22,865 nucleotides of DNA, taken from contig MU619366.1 in assembly GCA_025201805.1 (NCBI GenBank), forward strand, positions 13,837 to 36,701, in the 5' to 3' direction. Within the stretch, counting starts at the first letter, position 1; every line of letters starts with the position of its first letter. Origin of the DNA: Parasitella parasitica (taxonomy: Eukaryota; Mucoromycota; Mucoromycetes; Mucorales; Mucoraceae). Below are positions 9,639 to 18,844 of the stretch, piece after piece. Under the pieces are notes generated by a model that was given only the letters and a program-made list of their open reading frames with translations, was not told the origin of the DNA and searched no databases. Position numbers and translations under genes: made by a program.

Positions 9639-9895
9639 GTTGAATTCTTTGTATTTTGAGAAGAATTGCAGAAAAGGGGACAATATTGCCTGATCCTATA
9701 TAGAAAAGTACGAGTTTCAGCGTTTAATATAAGTCACGAAGGTTACAGCAGTAAGAGGACCCTTAATGGGATATCGGCCCGTCGAACCTTTTTATCCTGA
9801 TCATCTTCTGAAATAACGGCATTCATTATTACCAAAAGCGATTTTATTAGTGGCTTTATGGATCGGTAAAAACACACGCAAGAGTTGTAATGAAT

Positions 9896-10703
9896 TCATC
9901 GTTTTGATGTTGTCATGGAAGGCATTTCTTCTTGGCCATGTTTTAATTTTCTAAGGGTGACGCTTATTCTGGTTCCTCTTTTAATCGATTGACCATCAAT
10001 CTCATCAACTAATCTTGATTGAATTCCATGCTCCCAATCATATCTTGCCTCTTGCGATAGTGCTAAAATATCTCCAGAACGTAGCAGTATATCGTGTTTA
10101 CCTCGGTCATCCGTATTTTCGGCATTGTAAAAGTTGGTATTCTTCCTAGCCGGTTTCATTGTCATAATACAAGATGACAGTAGTGAAATGATCAATATCC
10201 CATCTTCAAATCTAAAGTATGCCAAAAAGTTTAGAGTCTATCTCAATGTATATGCACATAAGCGCAAACCTTGCCAAATCAACGTGGCTAGCTATCCCTT
10301 CACCTAAAGATACAGATGTACACTCATCAGATGCTTTGTCTTGGTTTGCATTCCATAATTTACCCTTAGTATACAAATTTAGAATTGCTTGATCAAACAA
10401 CGGCATTCTATTCAGGATATCTTGAGCATATATTCCTGGATATCTTTTAATAATCCAAGGCTGTATCCAGTCGATATATTCCGGTAATTTTCCAAATATC
10501 ATGGTCTGGTTTGCATTTCCTCCAAAATGATTGTGATCAATAAGAGCGTGTATTAGTGACATTTGCTCTTCATGCGATAATGCTTGTTTGATTAGCTTCA
10601 AACCTGGAATAGGATCGAAGGTAATAATAGGTCTCAGCTCTTCGTGTATCTCTGTCTCATCATCACTCCCAAAAAGGTCTTGCCAGTCTATATTGTTTTG
10701 CAT
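9896..10703 (-). CDS. AlkB-like 2OG-Fe(II) dioxygenase
   Basis: An iron- and 2-oxoglutarate-dependent oxygenase of the AlkB/ALKBH superfamily, which demethylate nucleic acids or proteins; the substrate of this member is unknown. Exons 10364-10703, 10270-10303 and 9896-10211 give 229 residues. The double-stranded beta-helix core shows the ligands: HVD (His120, Asp122) after the family block NLYTKGEGIAS, then His176 in WEHGI, and the 2OG-binding RISVTLR (Arg196, Arg202). The length suits a compact AlkB protein. The second intron (10212-10269) is ordinary. The first (10304-10363) is exactly 60 nt and has no stop, so a retained-intron product would gain 20 residues just before HVD. The start at 10703 is preferred over an in-frame ATG at 10802, which would add a Phe-rich, non-conserved leader. 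It lies upstream of the transporter on the same strand. Confidence 0.87.
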
Positions 10704-11869
10704 TGTTGTGTCGTTGCTAAAAAAAAAAAAACAAAAGGAATGAAAATTTGTGAAACAGAATCTGAAGCTTATAAAATCTCTAAACCATTTATCAAATATC
10801 ATTTAAAAAAAAAGCCTTGTATATTCGTCCATGGTAATCATTAAGAGACAATGAACCTAGTTTCGATATGTAAAATTGACTTGTATCATTTAAACGCCAA
10901 CAAAACAAAAGCAATGGTCTCGTTTACATTATTGCATCGTTGGTATATATAGTGGGTATGGGGAAGTAGGCCGCAGAAAATTTCAAAGCAGAATTTCTAA
11001 ATGCATTTCACGCTAATTGCTACAGAAAACCAATAATACTGATCTTTTCTTGATAAATGTATAGAAATTTTTACCCATCTACATCCATGTAAAAAGAGAA
11101 ATAGATTTAAATTGTTTGTTTGCAAGTGAGCTTTCACTTTCAGCCACAAATATTGCACTCTATTGTCTCTTAACATTTTTTAAAGATAAAAGACAAAGAA
11201 GCTGAATATTGTATTTTTTTTCCACTGGGGATTGCTGATCCTCTGATGATCAATCAAAGAACCTATCATTCTAGATGCTAGTGGGTAAAAGAGTTATTTA
11301 TACAGGTGCAAACTGAAAAAAAAATTAAAGGAGGTAAGTAGCACAAGAGTAATAAGGGCTATCTTGCCAAAACATACTCATACATATGCTATATTTTTAG
11401 AAATAAACATCAACGGTTCTATAACCCAACTACTCGAAAGAATTACGAGCTAATTAGTGACAATTTCATTCATTTGAGATCTTCAGCCACTTTCAACCAA
11501 CAGTATTTTCATTTGGTTTGCAGACCTTTCATGTTCAAATTCAACTTCAGGTATTTATAAATGGAAATTCAGACAACATTCCTTTTTTTTATTGGATAAA
11601 TTTATTTTTCAATTTCAGATATCTTATTAACTTTCCTTTTATAGATGTAAGAAAGTAAAATTGAAATTCCTATAAAAACAACAAGACACGGTCCGAAAAG
11701 ATCCCCAAAGTATTCTACTAATAGGCTCAAGTATATATTTAGCTTGGCTGAAACCCAATTCTTCTTGGTAAATTAGCTTTCCAAATGATATTAAAAAGAA
11801 ACTTGGCTTTTTTGGCTTCCTTCTCTCCGTTTAGCTCTCTTTTTACTCTTTTATTCAACCCTATAAAAA
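10704..11869. other. Divergent intergenic region, nothing firmly assigned
   Basis: About 1.2 kb between the starts of the AlkB-like gene (minus) and tetraspan A (plus), so it should hold both promoters. Two start-less open stretches occur. One is on plus at about 11340-11558; the other, on minus at about 11608-11775, would encode a hydrophobic segment ending in KISEIEK. Neither has a recognisable motif. Just before tetraspan A there is a pyrimidine-rich run (about 11807-11860), as in many fungal promoters or 5' UTRs. Confidence 0.4.
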
Positions 11870-12836
11870 ATGCCAGCAAGATTTTGTTGCATAATACCTC
11901 TTAGAGGCGGTATCATCATTAGTGGCGTTATCATGTTCGTAAGTACACAGTCAATCCATATTTCAAGGTACTCAAACTGTCCATATAGGTTGTGTCAGTT
12001 GCACTCCTCGGCGCCACCTTCACACATAGAAATCGTAAGTAACATGAATTTTTTACCATTGACTCTATATTGACCAAAATCAGCCATGATCATCCATCTC
12101 TCACTGGTTCACGCCGCTCTTCCTTGGATTTACATTGGCTTTCTCAGTAAGTGAAATGCAAAAAAACTTCAGCGAAAGGACATGTCTGTTGACCCTTTAA
12201 TCAAGTTGCTACGGCTGTCATATCTCTGTATACAATTGCTTCGGGAGCTATTGCAAGGTTAGGGATGATGAGATCAAACAAATTCTTATTATGGTTATTG
12301 GTTTTTTTCTTGACCATTTGGGAGGCTGTTAGTTTCATCTTGGCTTTAGTTAATCGATCCAAGGCCCTTAGTGCTTGTGAGGCTGCAAATACATCATCAT
12401 CACCTGACAGCACTTCAGCAAACAACACTACTTTTTCTGTGGCTGGTTATTCTACGACATTTTTGGGAATGGAAATGGGCAACACTTATGGTTTAGCAAA
12501 TTGTGCACAAGCAGTTCAAGCAGATGTCATCGGTAGCGCAATTATGTTGTTTGTGGGGCAACTATTGATGGTGAGCACTGTTTGTGAATGGCTAAATAAC
12601 AAGATATAGATTATTGACCATGATGTTAGTTTTATGCTGCAACGATTGTGGGATCTTACACAGCCAAATTACGAGAGCGTAAATTAGGTCACCGTTTACG
12701 TGATCTCGAATGGGACGACAATTTAGATGAGCTCGCATCTAGTTATCGTGCTGATGCTCGAAACGCACCAAAATATCCCTTAAATGACCTGAAGAAGAAG
12801 AAAAAAGGATTTTTTAATTTTGGCAGCAAAAAGTAG
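11870..12836 (+). CDS. Four-TM membrane protein with C-x4-LRGG motif (tetraspan A)
   Basis: Function unknown. Five exons (11870-11938, 11989-12034, 12084-12146, 12206-12570, 12630-12836) join in frame to 249 residues. The protein starts with Cys pairs and LRGG (residues 6-14), directly before membrane helix 1 (about 15-33). Helices 2 to 4 lie at about 45-73, 86-107 and 146-171. The loop between helices 3 and 4 (about 108-145) has two Cys (97 just before it and 139), possibly a lumenal disulfide, and NNTT glycosylation context. The C-terminal tail (about 172-249) is cytosolic in character: acidic patches, then KKKKK followed by an aromatic GFFNFG, which could touch membrane. The motif, four helices and Cys loop resemble small fungal tetraspan proteins and loosely the LAPTM-type CC...LR.G start. 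It is paralogous to the gene at 17875-18844. It converges with the EH gene, 78 bp between stops. Confidence 0.8.
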
Positions 12837-12914
12837 AAAAAATTAAAACCATGCATATCCTAAATTCTTACTTTTAGACAAAATGTCTATATAGACAGAA
12901 ATATTTTTTTTTTA

Positions 12915-14209
12915 TTAAAAATGCGTTCGTCTGGCATATTTTGGGTATGTTGGTTTAGTGGATTGAGGTGGCACAGGTGGTGGGGGAATATGCTCAGAAT
13001 TCATACATATATTCAGTGTATTGTTTGCTGTCTGGGATAAAATAGTAGGTGTTTGCGTTGGCGTAGTCGAGGATGAATCATCGGTCTCAAATGGATTTGC
13101 GTTTGTTGCTGTCAAATATGGGTTATAATTATTAGGTCCTTCTTCCGTCTTATCATAGCTTTTACAACGTGTCCTACTCTCATTGCTATTGACACTAGCC
13201 GTATCAGCACCATCGTTAAACTTGGGTTGAAAGCCCTGTGTTAATAAAAGCGACTGCTCGGTGTTCATCATTTTTTGCAAACTATCAGCATCCATAGAAC
13301 GGCGAGGTTCTAGTTTACTGGGCAAATCATGCGATTCGTTATTGGTATGACTTCTATTACTGCTGTCGTCCATTTTCGACAAGAAGTTGTAAGGAACGGA
13401 TCTTGACCGAGAATGAGAAACGTGGCTTTGGGTATACAATTTTGATATACCTAATATCGCCTGTGGTAGCATCGTAGGTTGCACGCCTGTTGCTTTATTC
13501 ATTGGTGTCATCCAACTTGGGACTTTCTTGTTTCCTGCCTCTGATGAGTTTGCACTGATACTACTGTGGTTGGATGTCGAATCATGAAACTTGCTGACAA
13601 CAGCCTCATTTGGTTGTGATCTTTTAATGATGGCATCAATGGCTTGTGTTTGAAATCTTGGCAGCGGTGCTGATGTAATGCGTGATCAGCTCAGAATATC
13701 ATGTTCTTTCCTTTTTCCACAATTTACTTACCTCCTAAATATACAGTATCTCTATTTATCGTGCGTCCATTTTGAGCATGAGCGATGAGTCGTAATATAG
13801 CAAAAAACTGTTCTTTTGTGAGCTCCTGTTTCTGATTTTGGAATAATGCGAGTATCTATCCAATATTCAAAACGTCAAGATATCTCCTTTTAAACAAGTA
13901 ATAAGGCCACCACATAATTACCTCTTCTAATCTGTAGTCTGGTAACCCACAGCCAGATACAAAATTAAAAACAGCTTCATTATTTGCTTTACCAATATGA
14001 AAAGGGTCCAGATCTTTCCACCATGTCTGATAAGCATTGGATTCGATATCTGACAAATCGTCCAATTCAATTTTTGGTGTAGCCGACAAAGCCTCCATAT
14101 CAAATTGTCGTTGTGAATCCAACCGTCTTGATTCTTCTTGTCTCTTAATAAATACTCCAGATCTTTTTTCCAAGTTTCCTTGATGATAACGTCTAAATAG
14201 TTTATTCAT
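12915..14209 (-). CDS. EH-domain protein with NPF and proline-rich tail (endocytic scaffold type)
   Basis: Probably a scaffold in endocytosis or actin-linked membrane traffic. Three exons (13922-14209, 13732-13855, 12915-13669; introns 13856-13921 and 13670-13731) give 388 residues. After a charged N-terminus comes one EH domain (about 57-140): YQTWWKDLDPFHIGKANNEAV is EF-hand-like, followed by FVSGCGLPDYRLEEILALF and LTKEQFFAILRLIAHAQNG. EH domains bind NPF peptides. The remaining 240 residues are low-complexity, rich in Ser/Asn/Thr, with several SRS-type phosphorylation contexts, one NPF motif (329-331, in NANPFETDD) and a proline run PPPPVPP (366-372) that could bind an SH3 or EVH1 domain. 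Larger fungal EH proteins (Ede1, Pan1, End3) have more domains; this is a short single-EH form whose exact orthologue I cannot name. The ATG at 14209 is the first in the frame. It is divergent from the HAD gene. Confidence 0.87.
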
Positions 14210-14420
14210 TTAGTTGCTCGTAGAAAGAAGAAAAATTAAGGGAGAAAAAGAGAAAAATACATCGAACTTTATGCACAAATTCAATGAGATTCGATGCTAT
14301 TGGAAATGTCTTATTTTTCTATGCCAGACCTATAGGTGAGGGTTTTAGCAGATTTGCTATTACTGTTTGCATTGGTAAGGTTTGCTTTTAATAAATGTCG
14401 CATGCATTGAACAGAAGAAG

Positions 14421-14439
14421 TGAGTCAATTCCACATGTG
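14421..14439. promoter_or_regulatory. Shared EH/HAD promoter with bZIP-like and E-box sites
   Basis: The roughly 417 bp between the divergent EH and HAD starts contain TGAGTCA at 14421-14427, the core of Gcn4/AP-1 type bZIP sites, and the palindrome CACATGTG at 14432-14439, an E-box for bHLH factors. They are 4 bp apart. GCATGC palindromes lie nearby on both sides. Such short sites occur by chance, so this is only a candidate. No clear TATA box was chosen. Confidence 0.3.
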
Positions 14440-14626
14440 AGTGAACATCATCATACATCATATCTAATACAATTGCATGCTTGTGATGATGAATTCAGCA
14501 TATGTCATCTGTAGTTAGGTTGAAATGAAAGATTATAGCATCGGTCATCAATTTAACCGAGGTTTTCAAGTCTTAAACCTTCAATCAGTCAGTCACAGCT
14601 ACTTCTTCTCCTTCCTATCCACAGAA

Positions 14627-15682
14627 ATGCAAATTGTCCAAGGATTTAGTGACATATTCAAGCAAACGAGATATGATACAATTGCCTGTGACATTTACGG
14701 TGTAATTCATGATGGTATAAAGGCCTATCCGTATTCCAAAGACGCTCTTTTACAGTTGAAAAAGAATGGCGACCATGTTGTCTTGATGTCCAATTCTACC
14801 CGACTTCAAGACAAACTAAATGCAGCCATGACAGCTAAATTTGGTATTGATAGTAGTTACTACGACGAGATCTTATCTAGCGGTGTGCTTACCAAGTTCT
14901 ATTTAAAGGATTTGGCCGAGTATTTGGCTACAGGTCAGGTGCAACAACCTTCTTGTCATGCAACAGCACTGCGTCATGGCACCAGCACTCAAATGATGCC
15001 CGATACGTTTGCCGCTAGATATCTCAAGACAGGCAAGTTCTTCTTGGCTGGCGACCCTGATTGGCAAGAGCCACTCTATATGCCTGTATCACCTACACTT
15101 ACTCGGATGCATGATTGGGATGCTATGGAATTTGTCTTGTTGGGCTCCATTCGCGGTCTCTTCCCAGATGAAAAACCGGTGAATTCATTCAGTGAAAAAG
15201 ACGTACGAGCTGATTACCAACCTTTACTAGACAAATGTTTGGCAAGGAACGTTCCTATAATTTGCGCTAATCCTGATATATTCGCACCTAATGGAGTAAA
15301 TGAAGATGGAAGCGCTAAATTATTGATCTGTCCTGGTTATGTGGGGAAAATGTACGAGGAAATGGGAGGGGAAGTTTTGTATTTTGGTAAACCTTTCAAG
15401 AGCATTTATGATTCCTTGCAAACAAATAAGGCCGGATCAACAATCAAGCGTAATGAGACAGGAGCCACCACTAAAATTGTTTGCGTCGGTGATAACATCG
15501 CCACAGATGTCAAAGGTGCAACTGTAGCAGGATTAGACGTGGTGATGATTCTTGGAGGTGTTCATTGGGAAGATTTAAAAAATACAAAAGACGACGAGGA
15601 ATTGAAGGAAAGAGTTAGACATCTGTGCAAGACACATGGCAGTAAAGAGCCTACTTATCTCATGCCAGCACTCAAATATTAA
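14627..15682 (+). CDS. HAD superfamily class IIA phosphatase-like protein
   Basis: A single-exon gene for 351 residues of the HAD class IIA group (the TIGR01459-like set, related to NagD and glycerol-phosphate/4-nitrophenyl phosphatases). Motif I is CDIYGVIHDG with nucleophile Asp22. The residue two after it is Tyr, where active phosphatases have Asp; this subgroup commonly has an aromatic there. Motif II is VVLMSNSTR (about 51-59), the conserved Lys is in YFGKPFKSIYD, and motif IV is CVGDNIATDVKGA. The cap between motifs II and III is large, as expected for a C2 cap. The substrate is unknown. The start at 14627 fits the family. An in-frame ATG at 14525 would add 34 non-conserved residues, and the bases before 14627 (TATCCACAG) look like a 3' splice site, so a 5' UTR intron is possible. 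Confidence 0.88.
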   Translation: MQIVQGFSDIFKQTRYDTIACDIYGVIHDGIKAYPYSKDALLQLKKNGDHVVLMSNSTRLQDKLNAAMTAKFGIDSSYYDEILSSGVLTKFYLKDLAEYLATGQVQQPSCHATALRHGTSTQMMPDTFAARYLKTGKFFLAGDPDWQEPLYMPVSPTLTRMHDWDAMEFVLLGSIRGLFPDEKPVNSFSEKDVRADYQPLLDKCLARNVPIICANPDIFAPNGVNEDGSAKLLICPGYVGKMYEEMGGEVLYFGKPFKSIYDSLQTNKAGSTIKRNETGATTKIVCVGDNIATDVKGATVAGLDVVMILGGVHWEDLKNTKDDEELKERVRHLCKTHGSKEPTYLMPALKY

Positions 15683-16099
15683 GAAATAAAAGTTTAGACA
15701 TCTGTTTAGAATAAGGCTTATAGTGGATCAGAGACTCGCTGCATATACGGTATTGTACTGTACACAATCAGAAAAATGCATGCTTGAAAAGTGATTGTAA
15801 TGGTTGCCTAGTTACTGCTATTTTCAATTAATAGTAATAGTAGCAATGTCAATGGTTACTAACCAACAGCGACATTTGCCCAACTACCGATATCTACTAT
15901 TTGATATATAAAAAGATCAAGAATTTTGACAGATTTGTTGGTGTTAATTTCCTAATGTGATCTCAGCAAGCAATGAGAAGCCCAGGAAGACAGGCAAGGC
16001 AGTAGAAAATGATATGAGAGGGAAGACAAGAGACTGTTGATTTCCGTTTTTTTTTCTTTCCTTCTTTCCTTTTAATCATATAAACTATTGTTGAATGTC
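15683..16099 (+). promoter_or_regulatory. Intergenic and promoter region of the cyclin gene
   Basis: Holds the 3' end of the HAD gene and the promoter of the Pho80-like cyclin. A TATA-like TATATAAAA lies near 15905-15913, about 190 bp before the cyclin ATG. An exact palindrome TGGTTA-C-TAACCA lies at 15853-15865. A pyrimidine-rich run (about 16045-16072) directly precedes the start. These are candidates by sequence only. Confidence 0.35.
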
Positions 16100-16971
16100 A
16101 TGAATTTGTCTGGGGCATTAATAGACAACGCACATGTCATAAAAGTACCAGAATACTTTTATGCAGTTGATATTAATTATTTGACACATATGATAGGTAA
16201 GTTCACTTCAGAATTTCAATACTGTGTATTAACAGCCATCTCTTCGCCATCCCTCTCTTCTCTGCATCTATAGCTGATATGTTAAGTAGACTTATTTCTC
16301 ACAACGATCTTATACCATTGACACCTAGCAACCTAACGCGTTTTCATTCTCGAACACCACCAAATATATCCCTTACCGATTACTTGCGAAGAATTGTGAA
16401 ATACACATCCGTAGAAAAATCTTGTTTATTAATTTTGCTAATATACATTGATCGTGTATGTGAGCTTCATCCACACTTTACGGTATCATCATTGACAGTA
16501 CATCGATTCTTAATTACAGCAGTAACTGTATCATCAAAAGCACTATGCGATTCATATTGTACAAATTCGCATTACGCAAAAGTAGGAGGTATATCAACTC
16601 AGGAAATAAATGCATTGGAATTGGAATTTCTTTCATTAATCGACTGGCATCTTGCTTCAACTGGACCTATCTTACAGCAGTATTATGCAAATTTAGTCGA
16701 ACAACACCCCTGTTATGAAAGAATCTTATACAATCAACAAGATGTGGTGCCAAAACTGCATGGTAATAAAAAACGACGAAGGAGCAGTGCTGAGGAAGAG
16801 GCATCAGCAGCTACAGCAGCAATTCTGGATGAACAATCATCTTCATCCGATGAGGACCAAGAAAAAATCCGAAAGAATTCTTTAGATATTAGTATAAAGA
16901 TTCAGGAAGAAGCCACAAAGAAGCATTTTGATACACTATTATATGATGAAACCATACCCTATATTGCTTAA
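16100..16971 (+). CDS. Pho80-like cyclin
   Basis: A cyclin of the PHO80 family (Pfam PF08613 type), expected to bind and direct a Pho85/CDK5-class kinase, for example in phosphate or nutrient signalling. Exons 16100-16196 and 16274-16971 with a 77-nt intron (GTAAGT...CTATAG) give 264 residues. The cyclin core (about 30-165) shows DYLRRIVKYTSVEKSCLLILLIYIDR, then TVHRFLITAVTVSSKALCDSY and the family hallmark YAKVGGISTQEINALELEFLSLIDW. The C-terminal third is low-complexity: a basic KKRRR (198-202, possible nuclear signal), an acidic Ser/Ala/Glu run and a phosphorylation-prone SSSSDEDQE. It lies upstream of Tim10 on the same strand, with about 0.5 kb between. Which Pho80/Pcl class it belongs to cannot be settled here. 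Confidence 0.9.
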
Positions 16972-17171
16972 AAAGATGATATATGCATTATTGAACGTTT
17001 GATTCTGTATTACACCACCAAACAAAAAGCCATCCCCCCTTCCTAAATGGATTTTCGTTGCAACACCTCGTGAGGTCACCTCCACCAAATCAACATTGTT
17101 TATATTTTTTTGATCCAATCAAAGCAAGAACACCTTGTTCTTTTTCCTTCATAGACACACAATCCACCTGC

Positions 17172-17197
17172 AAAAAAAAAAAAAAAAAAAAAAAAAA
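17172..17197 (+). repeat. A26 homopolymer in the cyclin-Tim10 spacer
   Basis: An uninterrupted run of 26 A lies in the spacer between the cyclin stop and the Tim10 start (about 485 bp), about 260 bp before the Tim10 ATG. Poly(dA:dT) tracts are stiff and exclude nucleosomes in fungal promoters, so this may help keep the Tim10 promoter open. Its length could vary between isolates or be a sequencing artefact. Otherwise I see no gene in this spacer. Confidence 0.6.
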
Positions 17198-17457
17198 CGA
17201 AACGAAAAAGAATTACGCTGGCGTTTTTTTTTATAAATCAATCCCAATTTCTTTATGTAAACTTATAACTTAATAATAGAAAATCTAATTTATTTTTTTT
17301 TCTTTTACTTTATCTATCAATGTACATTGTCTCTTGGTGATTTCTGCTTTCAGATAGGGTTCTTTAAAGAGTCACGCATTTTTGTTATTTACTAGCACTG
17401 TACCCCAAGTCATATTTTGTAGTGCTAGCAACCTTTTCTCTGGACATCAATAATACC

Positions 17458-17812
17458 ATGAGTTGGTCTGGTAGCTTTTCACAAATCTACGTCGATCCTC
17501 AGCATTTGCAGGAAGCTGAACAACAAGTGGATGCCTTTATGGGCATGTTTAGTAGGTAAAATTTAGGACAAATCAAGTTGGCATCATATAATCTAATGGC
17601 TTTTGGTCAGGATCATGGCAGCTTGTCAACATAAATGTATTCCCAGTAATTATCACGAACCCGATTTAAACAAAGGAGAACAGAAATGTATAGATCGTTG
17701 TGTTGGGAAATACATGTCGATACAAGGTATTCTGGGCGAGAAAATGAAGCATTTAGCACCTGGATATTCGTCAACAACAAATAACGATGGATTTTCGCCT
17801 GATAGTCATTGA
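17458..17812 (+). CDS. TIM10: Tim10, small Tim chaperone of the mitochondrial intermembrane space
   Basis: Tim10 forms a hexamer with Tim9 and escorts hydrophobic precursor proteins through the mitochondrial intermembrane space to the TIM22 and SAM complexes. Exons 17458-17555 and 17611-17812 with a 55-nt intron (CTAAT branch point) give 99 residues, close to the usual 90 or so. The twin CX3C signature is complete: CQHKC (Cys38, Cys42) and CIDRC (Cys59, Cys63), 16 residues apart. The linker, IPSNYHEPDLNKGEQK, is typical of Tim10 rather than Tim9, Tim8 or Tim13. Oxidation by Mia40 (MIA pathway) would be expected. The C-terminus has a short Ser/Asn-rich tail. It converges on tetraspan B, with only 62 bp between the stops. 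Confidence 0.95.
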
Positions 17813-17874
17813 TCTAGAGCATCGTTATAGTATATAGAGTCAATTGTATCTTTATTAAAAAAAAAAAAAGGGTT

Positions 17875-18844
17875 TTATTTAGAAGGTGGGGGAACGTTTG
17901 CAAATGAGTGTTGAGGTAGCATTCTATTTTGACGGAAGAGATAATTCATATAACCTCCAAGATATGTGGAATTATCGGGAAACAATTCACGAAGCTTTTC
18001 ATAGTAAAAAAATACGCACATAGTCCAATATATCTAAAGGAAATCAGTTAAGCATTTGGAGTTTCATTGCTTGTCATCTGGATACGTACGTAGCAAAAAC
18101 CCATAAGGAAAAAAACCGCTATTGAGAATTTGATTTCATCTTCCCATAGCTTTTCACAATTGTAAACGGTTGTTGGTGGTAGTGTCTCGATATTGTAATA
18201 GGTGCTGTTGAGATTGATGCCCTGCATGGTCTCATCAACTACATTTTGGGAACTTTGTAAACACCAATCCATGTATTGCGGTTTTTGGACACCAAATATG
18301 ATTATGTTTGCAAAAATATCAGCCAAATAGATGGGCACTGTAAAAATTAAAAGCGCAGCGCCCGATTGAAGTTTGTTAGGAAGATTCTATGATACTATGT
18401 TAGCAAACTGTATGACGTTGAATCGTACACAAGCATAAATCTCACCACAAACAATCCGTACAGTATCCACGCCGCCACTAAAGCGAATACAATTGATATT
18501 GATCCAAGCGTTATTAATGCTGGTCTATTAAGAAAAGAAAATATAGCTGTTATATAGATATACTGTTAGCATTGTCGAATCGCCGTATCCGCTCATAGTA
18601 CTCTTACGGGTATAGCCTTGGAAAGATAATGCTGCGATATATACATTGACACCCTACATAATGGTGATTGCATAGTCAGAAAATATTTCTTTTGCTTTCT
18701 TTTGTAAAAATACGTTACTAGCCATATTGCGCAAGCAAGAGCACAACCACCTCGGAGAGACATGCATGTACACCACTTTCTGCGATAAGCCTTTGGATCA
18801 AGATATCTTTGTTCAAATGTAACAGGTTTATGGAAAAGCACCAT
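17875..18844 (-). CDS. Four-TM membrane protein with C-x4-LRGG motif (tetraspan B)
   Basis: Function unknown. Exons 18719-18844, 18608-18653, 18446-18519, 18090-18386 and 17875-18033 join in frame to 233 residues. A cytosolic-type N-terminus (about 1-24) leads to CTCMSLRGG (25-33) and helix 1 (about 34-53). Helices 2 to 4 lie at about 58-82, 90-114 and 168-192. The large loop between helices 3 and 4 (about 115-166) has two Cys (124 and 159) and an NST glycosylation site. The C-terminus ends in a proline-containing tail. For exon 3 the 3' splice site used is the second AG (CCAG), because the first (ATAG) would bring a stop. Helix layout, Cys loop, LRGG motif and the first two intron positions match tetraspan A at 11870-12836, so the two are paralogues, though their sequences have diverged widely. 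Confidence 0.78.

Noticed and set aside
9781-9800. GGTTCGA on the minus strand, resembling a tRNA B box
   Set aside because: The flanking bases cannot form a T stem, and no A box lies upstream at the right distance.
11608-11775. A hydrophobic start-less minus frame that could be a small membrane protein
   Set aside because: No ATG, no convincing acceptor and no homologue recognised. In AT-rich DNA, open frames of this length that encode hydrophobic residues are expected by chance.
14525-14626. A 34-residue N-terminal extension of the HAD protein
   Set aside because: It is not part of the family domain, and the later ATG at 14627 gives the normal start. It may be 5' UTR.
17058-17273. A 71-codon plus-strand frame reading through the A26 tract
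   Set aside because: Its core is a polylysine run from the homopolymer and the flanks show no protein character.
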